Source: Pirellula sp. (lineage in GTDB: Bacteria > Planctomycetota > Planctomycetia > Pirellulales > Pirellulaceae). Taken from it: a stretch of DNA of 64,000 nucleotides. Shown here piece after piece: positions 53,242 to 61,541 of the stretch (position 1 is the first letter of the stretch; each line of letters starts with the position of its first letter). Location: positions 1 through 64,000 of the forward strand of contig JAJTEK010000008.1 of assembly GCA_021299695.1 (NCBI GenBank). The letters run 5' to 3'. The position numbers and the translations under genes are program-made. Under the pieces are notes generated by a model. That model did not search any database. It saw nothing but the letters and a program-made list of their open reading frames with translations, and was not told where the DNA came from.

Positions 53242-53939
53242 TCCGGTCTATAAAGCCATCGACCGCAGCTCGAGCAGGGGATCGGGTGGCCCTGACGCAG
53301 TTGGTCGACGACACGTGGGGGAAGGCTGGTGTTGCAACCGCCGCAGGAACGATCCTCGAGCGGTGCGAAAGCGTCCTCAGCGCTGGTTTTGACAAGTGGA
53401 TGGTAGATGGCTGCAAAGTCGTCGGGCAACTGGCCTTCGGCTTGCTTGAGCTCATCCTCGACCCGAAGGAGCTCCCCACGGAGCACGACGATTCGATCCT
53501 GAATCCTGGCTTGCGCTTTGGCCGTGTCCTCTTCGACCGTTTTGAGTTCGCCTTCCAAACCCGTCAGTTGGCTCTGCAAATTGTCAAGGTTTTCGAGGAT
53601 TTCAAAGATTTCATCCGACAGGACGCTGTTGGCTTGGGTGTCGGCTGCTAGCTGGTCCTTGACCGCTTGATATTCCCTATTGTTCGAGGTCCCGTTGAGC
53701 TTTCCTTGCCACTCGTAAAGCTTGGCCTCGTATTGACGCTGCTGGAGTTGCTTGCGGTCTGCATCCATTCGGTTTTTCTTAATCGTCTCCTTGCAAGCCG
53801 CCACCGCATCGCGGGCTTGCTGAGCTCGATTTTGAGCCGCCTTGATCTGCTTGGGGCCCCTTTCGATCTGCCCCCGGATATCTGCTACCTGGAGCAAGAC
53901 CTCGTGAAGTCGACGTACAATCGCATCGGTTACTGGCAT
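53238..53939 (-). CDS. Coiled-coil zinc-ribbon protein (DUF164/zf-RING_7 type)
   Basis: From the ATG at 53939 the 233-residue protein is a long antiparallel coiled coil (about 1-175) with GTSNNREYQAVKDQL at its centre, followed by a C4 zinc ribbon with CGGC (about 197-200) and CSSC (about 221-224). This is the bacterial C4-type zinc-ribbon family (CT398/HP0958-like), which binds nucleic acid or protein partners. The TTG at 53948 is an alternative start. It precedes the photolyase fusion with an ATGA overlap, so the two are translationally coupled; a functional link is inference. Confidence 0.88.
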   Translation of the reverse strand: MPVTDAIVRRLHEVLLQVADIRGQIERGPKQIKAAQNRAQQARDAVAACKETIKKNRMDADRKQLQQRQYEAKLYEWQGKLNGTSNNREYQAVKDQLAADTQANSVLSDEIFEILENLDNLQSQLTGLEGELKTVEEDTAKAQARIQDRIVVLRGELLRVEDELKQAEGQLPDDFAAIYHPLVKTSAEDAFAPLEDRSCGGCNTSLPPRVVDQLRQGHPIPCSSCGRWLYRPE

Positions 53940-54131
53940 AGCGGTCAAACTCTAGGAGGTACAGGCCATGGAAGGGCTTTTGAATCGTTCTTAAGGGCAA
54001 TGTACCTACAAGCCACCCGAAAAACCAGGGATATTGCCGATGCTCCCGACAGGTTTTTTGCTATGATATTTTCAACGTTTCATGATTCGAATGCGAAGTT
54101 TCGAGTCCGGTCAACGAAGGGAGTCTAGGGA
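53940..54131. promoter_or_regulatory. Divergent promoter region
   Basis: These 192 bases separate the minus-strand zinc-ribbon/photolyase unit from the plus-strand TPR gene. A TATGAT hexamer at 54062-54067 could be a minus-10 box for the TPR gene, but no well-spaced minus-35 box is seen. Confidence 0.3.
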
Positions 54132-55445
54132 ATGTTGGTTTGCGATTTGTTGGAGCAAGAAAGGTTCGTTCGGTGGACCGATCCGAGTCGGATTGACCGT
54201 AGAGTTCTATGGTGCCTGGTATTGGTTTGCCTGTCCGGTGCGATCTGCTCTCCGGTGGCCATCGCGCAGAGGGCCATCCCCCGTACCAGTTGGGACGAGA
54301 AAACCAGCCAAGACCCTCGGCCCGATCTGCCCGGGCTGCTTGATGCTCCCGAGCAATCCAACCCTGCGACCCCCAGCGATCCGACCGTCGATGCCGAATT
54401 GGCCAAACGGACCCAGAACGCCAAGGAAGTCCCCGGCGGAGTCCCCGCGGACCTCCAAGCCCTCTTCGATGCGGCCCAGCAAGCCCGTGCCGTCATCGAA
54501 CTCAACAGCATCATCGAACGCTGCAAAAATATCGCTGGCGACTCGACCCGAATCGTCTCGGAACGCAACTACACCAAAAAACTCCTCAGTTGGGCTGCCA
54601 ACCGTCGCGGTGAACTCCGCTCCGATATGGCCGGTGAAATGGTCGCTAATCGGCAATTGGCCGAAGCCGAAAACCTCGATCGCGCCGCCCTTGATGATTT
54701 CCGCTTGGCGATCCAAAACGATCCAGGCCGCTGGCGCGCCCATCATAACCTCGGTGTCCTAATGGCGATCGCAGGAGATTTCTCCAAGGCCATCGAAGCG
54801 TTCAGCAAAACCATCGAACTGAACCCCAAGTTTGTCGAAGCCTTCCACAACCGGGGCGAAATCCACTTCCGAAAAGGGAATCACAACGCGGCCATCGACG
54901 ACTACAACCAAGCCATCGCGCTGGACAAACAAGTCGCCGATCTGTACAGCGGACGAGGAAACGCTCGCTTTGCACTCGGGCAAATCGAAGCCGCATTGGC
55001 CGACTACCAATCGGCCATGAGCCTCGCTCCGGACTCCCCAAAAATCGCAACCGAATTTGCCGATACTTGCCAATCCCTCGGTCGCTGGAAAGAAGCCGCC
55101 GAAGCTTATCAAAAAGCGATCAAAGCCGACCCGAACTACGTGCGTGCCCTCCAAAATGCCGCTTGGATGATGGCCACGTGCCCCGAGGACTTTTACCGAG
55201 ATCCCGATGCGGCCGCAAAGACCGCCCAAAAGGCAATCGATGCGAGCAACGGAAACCTAACAGGCCATCTGCTCGATGTGCTTGCAATGTCCCAAGCGGC
55301 CCAAGGCGAATTCGCAAAAGCGATCAACACCATCAACCAAGCGATCCAAATCACCGAAGAAGGGCCACTGCGAAGCGAATTTGCCGAACACCGTGCCCTG
55401 TTCCAAAAGAAGAAATCCTATCGCCAACCTCCACCCGCCAACTGA
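54132..55445 (+). CDS. Secreted TPR-repeat protein
   Basis: The 437-residue protein has an export segment (about 24-46, ending PVAIAQ), a Pro/Asp-rich stretch and then at least five tetratricopeptide units between about 185 and 400. Signature TPR residues can be read in WRAHHNLGVLMAIAGDFSKA, FHNRGEIHFRKGNHNAAI, YSGRGNARFALGQIEAALA and SLGRWKEAAEAYQKAI. TPR arrays bind protein partners; no enzymatic domain is present. It precedes a small secreted protein by 26 bases. Confidence 0.88.
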   Translation: MLVCDLLEQERFVRWTDPSRIDRRVLWCLVLVCLSGAICSPVAIAQRAIPRTSWDEKTSQDPRPDLPGLLDAPEQSNPATPSDPTVDAELAKRTQNAKEVPGGVPADLQALFDAAQQARAVIELNSIIERCKNIAGDSTRIVSERNYTKKLLSWAANRRGELRSDMAGEMVANRQLAEAENLDRAALDDFRLAIQNDPGRWRAHHNLGVLMAIAGDFSKAIEAFSKTIELNPKFVEAFHNRGEIHFRKGNHNAAIDDYNQAIALDKQVADLYSGRGNARFALGQIEAALADYQSAMSLAPDSPKIATEFADTCQSLGRWKEAAEAYQKAIKADPNYVRALQNAAWMMATCPEDFYRDPDAAAKTAQKAIDASNGNLTGHLLDVLAMSQAAQGEFAKAINTINQAIQITEEGPLRSEFAEHRALFQKKKSYRQPPPAN

Positions 55446-55471
55446 TTCCAACCCACAACCAACAACCCATC

Positions 55472-55906
55472 ATGAAATCATCAACGCGCCGTACCTCGCG
55501 ATCACTTACGCTCAAAATAGGCTTGGCACTGTCGGTCGCTCTGGTGGCTTGCTCTCCGAGTGCTACGGCCCAAGAAGGCAACCCCCAAGGCCGATGGTCC
55601 GGCCGATGGCAAAGCGAATCGACCGGCCATAGCGGGCCGATGAACGTCTCGATACGACCGACCTCGAACGGGAATTATCAAGCACGCTTCACGGGGCGCT
55701 TCGCTCTGGTGATCCCCTTTGCCTACCGCGCCGAACTGGTCCCGCAAACGACCTCCCAAGGCCAAACGGTTCTGACCTCGTCGAAGAAATTAGGACCCAT
55801 CCTCGGTAGCTATCAAATGAACACTCAAATCATCGGCGACTCCCTTTCAGGTGGCTTTCAAGCCGCCGGCGATCGCGGAACGATCACCATGCGCCGTGTT
55901 CGCTAG
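55472..55906 (+). CDS. Small secreted protein, function unknown
   Basis: From the ATG at 55472 this is a 144-residue protein with a basic start, a hydrophobic segment (about 15-30) and cleavage near TATAQEG. The rest is beta-strand-rich (NYQARFTGRFALVIPF, TQIIGDSLSGGFQ) and looks like a small barrel. I do not recognise a family. The 20-bp stretch containing its stop codon is duplicated in tandem (55893-55932). Confidence 0.7.
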   Translation: MKSSTRRTSRSLTLKIGLALSVALVACSPSATAQEGNPQGRWSGRWQSESTGHSGPMNVSIRPTSNGNYQARFTGRFALVIPFAYRAELVPQTTSQGQTVLTSSKKLGPILGSYQMNTQIIGDSLSGGFQAAGDRGTITMRRVR

Positions 55907-55932
55907 GCCTTTGCCGTGTTCGCTAAGTCTTT
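55893..55932. repeat. 20-bp tandem duplication spanning a stop codon
   Basis: GCCGTGTTCGCTAGGCCTTT and GCCGTGTTCGCTAAGTCTTT lie in tandem. The first copy carries the TAG stop of the upstream gene and the second a TAA in the same position of the unit. Confidence 0.8.
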
Positions 55933-55964
55933 ATAGTACGGTTTTGTGAATATTGACGTTGAGC

Positions 55965-56801
55965 ATGAGCCAAGCGATGCGCAAAAGCCACCGAGTTGAG
56001 TTTCCTGGCCGACGCGGGAATTTGGCCGGAATCCTGGAAGTTCCCAATGGTGAATTTCCAAACAACGAACCTCACGGTTGGATTCTCTTTTCGCACTGCT
56101 TTACGTGCAACAAGGACCTCAAGGCGATCGTGCGCATCGCGCGGGGGCTCGCCGATTGCGGATGGGCTGTGCTGCGATACGACTTCAGCGGACTGGGAGC
56201 AAGCCAAGGAACCTTTTCCGAAACCAACTTCACCACCAACTGCCAAGATCTCCAATCGGCAGCAGAGTTCTTGGCCAAAGAGTACCAGGCACCTCGATTC
56301 CTCCTCGGGCATAGCTTCGGCGGCGCAGCGAGCTTGGCCATGGCCGGAAAAATTCCCAGCGTCGCTGGGGTCATCGCTTTGGCCGCACCGAGCGACACGT
56401 ACCATCTTGCGGATCTGTTGGTACGTATGGATCCGGATATCGCAAGCTTCGGACAAGGGACCGTCAGCATCGGCGGCCAGAAACTTCAAATCCGGCGTCA
56501 GATGGTCGAGGATTTCCGAAGCCATGACCTTGCTGCCACCGTCGCGAGCCTGCGGAAACCCCTCCTGGTTTTTCATTCCCCAGCGGATGAAACCGTCGGT
56601 TTTTACCATGCGGTTCGAAATGCCGGGTATGATCACGACCCTCGGACAGATACCGACAAAGGCACTCAAGGGGATTCCGGACGAACGCTCGTGGCCTTGC
56701 CCGGCAGCAATCACCTTTTGACCAACAACGAGAAAGACATCCCGATGATCGTCTCGATCGCACATGCCTGGTGCACCCGGCTCAACGGCGGAAACCCATG
56801 A
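55965..56801 (+). CDS. Alpha/beta hydrolase
   Basis: From the ATG at 55965 the protein is 278 residues. It has the oxyanion/strand region WILFSHCFTCNKD, the nucleophile elbow GHSFGGAAS, an acidic residue in FHSPADETVG and the catalytic His in GSNHLLTN. This matches the hydrolase half of bifunctional alpha/beta hydrolase-OsmC proteins, with the OsmC domain missing. Its stop overlaps the molybdopterin oxidoreductase start (ATGA). An aldehyde- or thioester-linked substrate is a guess. Confidence 0.88.
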   Translation: MSQAMRKSHRVEFPGRRGNLAGILEVPNGEFPNNEPHGWILFSHCFTCNKDLKAIVRIARGLADCGWAVLRYDFSGLGASQGTFSETNFTTNCQDLQSAAEFLAKEYQAPRFLLGHSFGGAASLAMAGKIPSVAGVIALAAPSDTYHLADLLVRMDPDIASFGQGTVSIGGQKLQIRRQMVEDFRSHDLAATVASLRKPLLVFHSPADETVGFYHAVRNAGYDHDPRTDTDKGTQGDSGRTLVALPGSNHLLTNNEKDIPMIVSIAHAWCTRLNGGNP

Positions 56802-58699
56802 ATTCTCCATCCACCATTCGCGTCCTTCCCTCCGTGTGCGCTTTGGATTGCCCCGATGCCTGCGCCCTGCACATCCAAGTCGATGCGGGCAAGGTCGTCG
56901 GGCTGACCGGAGATCCTAAGCATCCGATCACCCGGGGCTTTGCTTGCGTCAAAACGGCCCGGTATCCGGAGCGACAAGAGCAATCCGATCGGCTTTTGCA
57001 TCCCATGCGCAGAACGGGTCGCAAAGGGGAAGGCAAATTCGAGCAGGTCACCTGGGAAACTGCCCTGGATGAAATCTCCGAGCGGCTCGGAACGATCCTC
57101 AAGACCCACGGTGGGCAATCGGTATTGCCCTACCATTACGCGGGAACGATGGGGGTCATCCAAGGGGACACTCCGAGCGCCTTTTTCCGCGCTCTTGGGG
57201 CCCTGGAACTCGACCAGACGATCTGCGCGACGACCGGTGGAAGCGCTTGGGAGACAAACTATGGGCCCAACAAGATCGGGACCGACCCAGAGGACCTTGT
57301 TCATAGCCGATACATCGTCCTCTGGGGGATCAATGTCTTGCGCAGCAATTCGCATCTAGCGCCGATCCTCAAAGAGGCACGCAAGCGCGGTGCAAAAATC
57401 CTCCATATCGATCCTTATCGAAACGAAACCTCCAGGTTCGCCGACGAGCACTGGCAAATCCGAGTCGGGACCGACGCCGCATTGGCCTTGGCCATCGGTC
57501 GCGAGATCTTGGCCCAAGGCTGGGAGGACCGCAGTTACCTGGATTCATTCGCCGCAGGGCTCGAAGAGTACCGACAAGCATGCGAGCCCTGGACGCTCGA
57601 ACGAGCCGCAGGATTTTGTGATGTACCGCTCGAGTCGCTTCGAACCATGGTCGCTCAGTATGCGACGAGTCGAGCGAGCTTTATCAAAGTCGGCTATGGG
57701 ATGACGCGAAACGAAGGGGGAGGGAACGCATGCCGAGCCGTGACCCTCCTGCCTGCGTTGATCGGTGCCTGGAAGCATCTCGGGGGCGGTTCGGTCATCT
57801 CGACTAGTGGGGCCTTTCAACTCACCGTAGCACCGGATTCTGCGAGAGTGCGCCGAGGTTTATCCCGCGACTCGCTTTTGACGGTGGTGTTGGAGCATTT
57901 CCAGACCGATACGGCCGATTATGCAGACTACCTGCTCCCGGCAACGACGTTTCTGGAACATCCGGATATCTACACTTCGTACGGCCACTACTATCTTCAG
58001 TACGCCGATGCAGTGGTCGGTGCCAGGGGGCAAGCCAAGCCCAATCGCTGGGTTTTCCAAGAACTTGCGCGACGGCTTGGCATCGATGTCCCCGAATTGC
58101 ATTGGGGGACCGACGAGTTGATCGACCGGATGCTCGATTCGCCGAACCCATGGCTTAAGGGGATCGACCGAGAGAAACTCCAAAGGGAGCGTTCCGTGAA
58201 GTTGACATTGCCCGAGCCCTTTCATCCCTATGCACAGGGAAGCCATCATCCCGACAAGAAAATTCACTTTGGGCCGGCTCCTGAGCAGATTGAATTTCAA
58301 GAGGAGTTGAACCCGGAATATCCTTTGCGACTGATCTCTCCGCCTGGTGCGGTGGTGGTCAATACAACTATGGGAAACGTTCCGAGCATCATCAAGCTCG
58401 CTGGCTCAGAGCCGACGCTGTTGATCCACCCCGAGGACGCGGCGGATTGCCAAATAGCCGATGGGCAGCCTATCCAAGTTACCAGCCGATACGGATCGAT
58501 CCAGCGAAAAGCGGTCGTCACCCAGGACGCCAAACGTGGGGTGGTCATTTCGGTGGGGCAATGGTGGCCAAAGCTTTCGCCGGACAAAAAGAGCCTGAAC
58601 GACCTTACCAGCGAGCGTCTGACCGACCTTGGAGGCGGCAGCACCTTTGGGAACGTCGCTGTGCGAGTTGCAGCGGCCATCGCCGTTGCCCCAGTCTAG
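56798..58699 (+). CDS. Molybdopterin oxidoreductase, FdhF/Nar-like, with an apparent internal deletion
   Basis: From the overlapping ATG at 56798 the protein is 633 residues, shorter than the roughly 700 expected. It binds one [4Fe-4S] cluster (Cys14, Cys18, Cys22 and Cys50) and bis-MGD cofactor (VLWGINVLRSNSH, ILHIDPYRNET, YGMTRNEGG, then C-terminal TTMGNVPS and ATTFLEHPDI). At about residue 342 the sequence jumps from GGGSVISTSGAFQL to TVAPDSARVRRGL; other members have 50-60 residues more between these elements, normally including a strand that reaches VYNSNPA. It may act on a small molecule passed from the coupled hydrolase. Confidence 0.87.
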   Translation: MNSPSTIRVLPSVCALDCPDACALHIQVDAGKVVGLTGDPKHPITRGFACVKTARYPERQEQSDRLLHPMRRTGRKGEGKFEQVTWETALDEISERLGTILKTHGGQSVLPYHYAGTMGVIQGDTPSAFFRALGALELDQTICATTGGSAWETNYGPNKIGTDPEDLVHSRYIVLWGINVLRSNSHLAPILKEARKRGAKILHIDPYRNETSRFADEHWQIRVGTDAALALAIGREILAQGWEDRSYLDSFAAGLEEYRQACEPWTLERAAGFCDVPLESLRTMVAQYATSRASFIKVGYGMTRNEGGGNACRAVTLLPALIGAWKHLGGGSVISTSGAFQLTVAPDSARVRRGLSRDSLLTVVLEHFQTDTADYADYLLPATTFLEHPDIYTSYGHYYLQYADAVVGARGQAKPNRWVFQELARRLGIDVPELHWGTDELIDRMLDSPNPWLKGIDREKLQRERSVKLTLPEPFHPYAQGSHHPDKKIHFGPAPEQIEFQEELNPEYPLRLISPPGAVVVNTTMGNVPSIIKLAGSEPTLLIHPEDAADCQIADGQPIQVTSRYGSIQRKAVVTQDAKRGVVISVGQWWPKLSPDKKSLNDLTSERLTDLGGGSTFGNVAVRVAAAIAVAPV

Positions 58700-58713
58700 A
58701 GCCCCAGTGTAGA
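58688..58713. repeat. 13-bp tandem duplication spanning a stop codon
   Basis: GCCCCAGTCTAGA and GCCCCAGTGTAGA lie in tandem; the first holds the TAG stop of the oxidoreductase gene. A short hairpin (CCATTG/CAATGG, 58715-58730) follows. Confidence 0.75.
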
Positions 58714-58767
58714 GCCATTGTCCCCAATGGCTCCCCCGCGTCGTCTACGACGGGTCTTCCATCTCTT

Positions 58768-59835
58768 TCAACGCCGAGCAACCATCCGAAATACAAACGC
58801 GTCATCGAACTCGACCTGCTGGAGCGAATGCCGCATTTGAAGTTGTCGGTTGAAGACCAAGCCGATTTCGGTCGCGGCGATGTTCCCCCCGGGGGTCAGT
58901 TGCTCATGTCCAAAAAGAAGCCTGTAATCGCGATAGGTCATCACATCGTCGATCTCTTGGGGCATTTCGATATCCCAAGTCCCACCGCCGAGCGAGCCGC
59001 TCATATAGACTCGGCTCGTTTCGCTCCAGGCGTATTGGATCCGAGGTCGGGGATAGACAAGGTCAAAGCGCCAGCGTTCTCCGAGCGGATGATGCCAAGA
59101 GAATCCCATGACCGGCAAGATCTTGAAATCATCCCGATTTACGTAGTCCACACCGAGTATCCAGTCGAGGGTCTCGCGACTGTGCAGCGATCCTACGGCG
59201 TGCCCAAGCGGGCGGACTCCTTCGCGAGCGCTGTCTTCGAAGTCGCTGTAGACACCGATGCTCGTGGCCAGATCGTAACTGAGTTTTTCGCCAAAGGTGT
59301 TTCTCGATTGGTAGCCGAGTACAAAGTCCCACAGCCTAGGTGGAAGCGGTACGGAATTGGGTCCCGAGAGCAGATGCAGTCCCATCGCCGTGGTAAATCC
59401 CGAGGATTGCGTCGAGGCGATGTAAGGCATGCTCGTAAAATCCAGCCACCCGAATTGCTCACCGTCGCCCGGCATGTATCCGATGGTCGACTCGCTCGAG
59501 CGGTACACTCGGTACTTGGCGTCCGGCTTAGGAAAGTGCATCGGATAGGACTCGACCGGAGCGCCATCGATGCGACGAAGTTTGCTTGTGGGAATCGAAT
59601 CGGGAATTTCAAAGTTCAAATCCCCCAGGTCCCCCGCCAAACCGTTTGGGAGTGGTTCGGCCGGTGAGTCCATGCCAAGGGCGGGTGAATCGACTGTAAG
59701 GTACGGGGAGAAATCCTGGGCGAGCGACCAGCGGGCGTCAGCCGAGAACCCTGCGATGCAAGCGATCGCAAGGGTCAGCGCCTGAGCTGCAATTCGCAGC
59801 AGCGATCTACCTTCGGAACTTTGGATCGTGTGCAT
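58768..59835 (-). CDS. Outer-membrane beta-barrel-like protein (DUF6268-like)
   Basis: I start it at the ATG at 59835; the frame continues to a TTG at 59868. The 355-residue protein has an export segment (about 14-40) and then alternating aromatic/hydrophobic strands such as GFTTAMGLHLLSG, LSYDLATSIGVYSDF and WRFDLVYPRPRIQYAW, and ends with strand-like EFDDAFVFRMVARR. This fits the DUF6268-type barrels of planctomycetes. The function is unknown. It is transcribed away from its neighbours. Confidence 0.7.
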   Translation of the reverse strand: MHTIQSSEGRSLLRIAAQALTLAIACIAGFSADARWSLAQDFSPYLTVDSPALGMDSPAEPLPNGLAGDLGDLNFEIPDSIPTSKLRRIDGAPVESYPMHFPKPDAKYRVYRSSESTIGYMPGDGEQFGWLDFTSMPYIASTQSSGFTTAMGLHLLSGPNSVPLPPRLWDFVLGYQSRNTFGEKLSYDLATSIGVYSDFEDSAREGVRPLGHAVGSLHSRETLDWILGVDYVNRDDFKILPVMGFSWHHPLGERWRFDLVYPRPRIQYAWSETSRVYMSGSLGGGTWDIEMPQEIDDVMTYRDYRLLFGHEQLTPGGNIAATEIGLVFNRQLQMRHSLQQVEFDDAFVFRMVARR

Positions 59836-60036
59836 GAACCTCAAACTCAGTGGACCAAGAAGAATCAAGCCTCTGCCATAGATCGCGCCGCACGCTTTCG
59901 ATGAAAAGCACTTTCAGCTTGCAGATGACAGCTTGCAGGAAGGTAACCGGGCGCGAGTCATGGTATCATGCCTTCAAAATGCATTGTTGGTTCTGAATGT
60001 GGTTGCTCGGTTCATGAGCATAAGGATTCGAAAACG

Positions 60037-61485
60037 ATGAGTCTCAAGATCGAGGGCATCATTGAGGGTGCGGAGAAAATACGGGAGAAGATCGCCGTAG
60101 AGCTCCCCGGGCACACGGGGCTTGCAGGTGCTCTCGAGGAGATCCAGCGGGCGGCACGGGCGGCCCAAAAGATCTCGCAAAGCAGTCGGCGATTGCTCTC
60201 GCTCGGCCGTCTGCCGGCCGCGTTCCTCGGCCTTGCACTGCTGTTCTTTTTGGTTTGGGCCTATTGGAATTTTTTTTACACGCCCCGAGTGACCATCGCC
60301 TTTCCTCGCGGGGACTATACCGAGGAGAACCGGCAGCATTTTCGCAAAAGCGGAATCGTTTTTGATCCTGTCGAATCGTCGACCGATGCGATCGAGCAGG
60401 TCTCCAACGGCAAAGCCGATTTGGCATTGATTCAAGCGGGAATTCCGATCAACAGAACCCTAAATATCCTTCAGACTCCACTTTTGGAGGTCGTGCTATG
60501 GATGACCCGTAAGGGCCATGACCCAACCGAGCCGATTTCGGTGGTCTTGACCAATGCCCAGAACGAGGGGAGTCATTCGGTGGCCAAGGACTTTTTTCGG
60601 AAGTGGCATTTGGACCATCCGGTTGATTTTCGCTACGCTTGGGGCAAGTTAGGGACACTTGGCGAGGGATCCGAAGTCGCCGAGCCGATTCCATCGGAGG
60701 TCGACGCGGTCTTTGTGGTCGTCAACGTGACCGATGAAGCCAATGTCGCGAAGGTAAAGTTTGTACTTTCCCAGGGGTTCGAGTTTGCTTCGCCCTACAT
60801 CGGAGCGCATCGAACCCATCTGCGGTATCCAGAGGAGTTTCGGATGCCGGCCGGTTACATCGTCCAGGAACCTCGTATCCCGGACCGAGAGATCCTGACT
60901 TACTCGGTCCCGAATGTCCTTGTGGCAAGGCCTGGCATCAACAGTTCGACTCTGGCAAGTCTCGCGAAGCTTTTCGAAAGCGACACGCTCAAATTGCAAT
61001 CCAAGCAGTTTGAGTTCAATGCGACCGAAGCGAGCGAAGCGTTTCAGGGGGTCGATGCTTTTCTTGGGATCCTCATCAACATCTTCTTAGGATTTCTGGC
61101 CTTGTTGGGTTTGGAAATGTGGGTGTATCGCAAGCGCTTTCACGAATTGAACTCGTCGGTCAGTCTCTTGAGCATGCTCCAGAGCAATAAGGACATTCTG
61201 GGGGTAACCGACCCGAGGCTGCTTTCGGAGAACCTGCAGTATTTGTCCCACGTCAGTGACCTGCTGAGCATGATCAGCGCCATCAACGGCTATTACACCC
61301 AAGAGAACTCCTCGTTGCTCTTCAATAAGCAATCGGAGGTTATCCATGAGCGCTGTGACAATCTCAAGCTCAATATCCAGTTGAAGATCCTGCATGCGGG
61401 CATCCGGCTAGAGCCCCTCGGCAGCACCCCAGTAACCCCGCCGAGCGATGTCGGCGAAAACAAAGATCCTGCGAACCCAGGCTAA
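60037..61485 (+). CDS. Membrane-tethered TAXI/NMT1-like solute-binding protein
   Basis: From the ATG at 60037 (AAGGA about 11 bases upstream) this is 482 residues. A cytoplasmic helical N-terminus is followed by a membrane helix (62-80), a periplasmic binding-protein-like domain (about 84-335, with VTIAFPRGDYTEENRQHF, DLALIQAG and NVLVARPG), a second membrane helix (341-361) and a cytoplasmic helical tail of about 115 residues. The binding domain resembles TAXI-type TRAP receptors, but no TRAP membrane genes are near. Two-helix tethering suggests sensing and signalling rather than transport. It has no obvious operon partner. Confidence 0.75.
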   Translation: MSLKIEGIIEGAEKIREKIAVELPGHTGLAGALEEIQRAARAAQKISQSSRRLLSLGRLPAAFLGLALLFFLVWAYWNFFYTPRVTIAFPRGDYTEENRQHFRKSGIVFDPVESSTDAIEQVSNGKADLALIQAGIPINRTLNILQTPLLEVVLWMTRKGHDPTEPISVVLTNAQNEGSHSVAKDFFRKWHLDHPVDFRYAWGKLGTLGEGSEVAEPIPSEVDAVFVVVNVTDEANVAKVKFVLSQGFEFASPYIGAHRTHLRYPEEFRMPAGYIVQEPRIPDREILTYSVPNVLVARPGINSSTLASLAKLFESDTLKLQSKQFEFNATEASEAFQGVDAFLGILINIFLGFLALLGLEMWVYRKRFHELNSSVSLLSMLQSNKDILGVTDPRLLSENLQYLSHVSDLLSMISAINGYYTQENSSLLFNKQSEVIHERCDNLKLNIQLKILHAGIRLEPLGSTPVTPPSDVGENKDPANPG

Positions 61486-61541
61486 TGGGCCCGATGCGAC
61501 AACACCCGGACTCGGTCGAGTTATCTCAAAGACCGAGAAAA

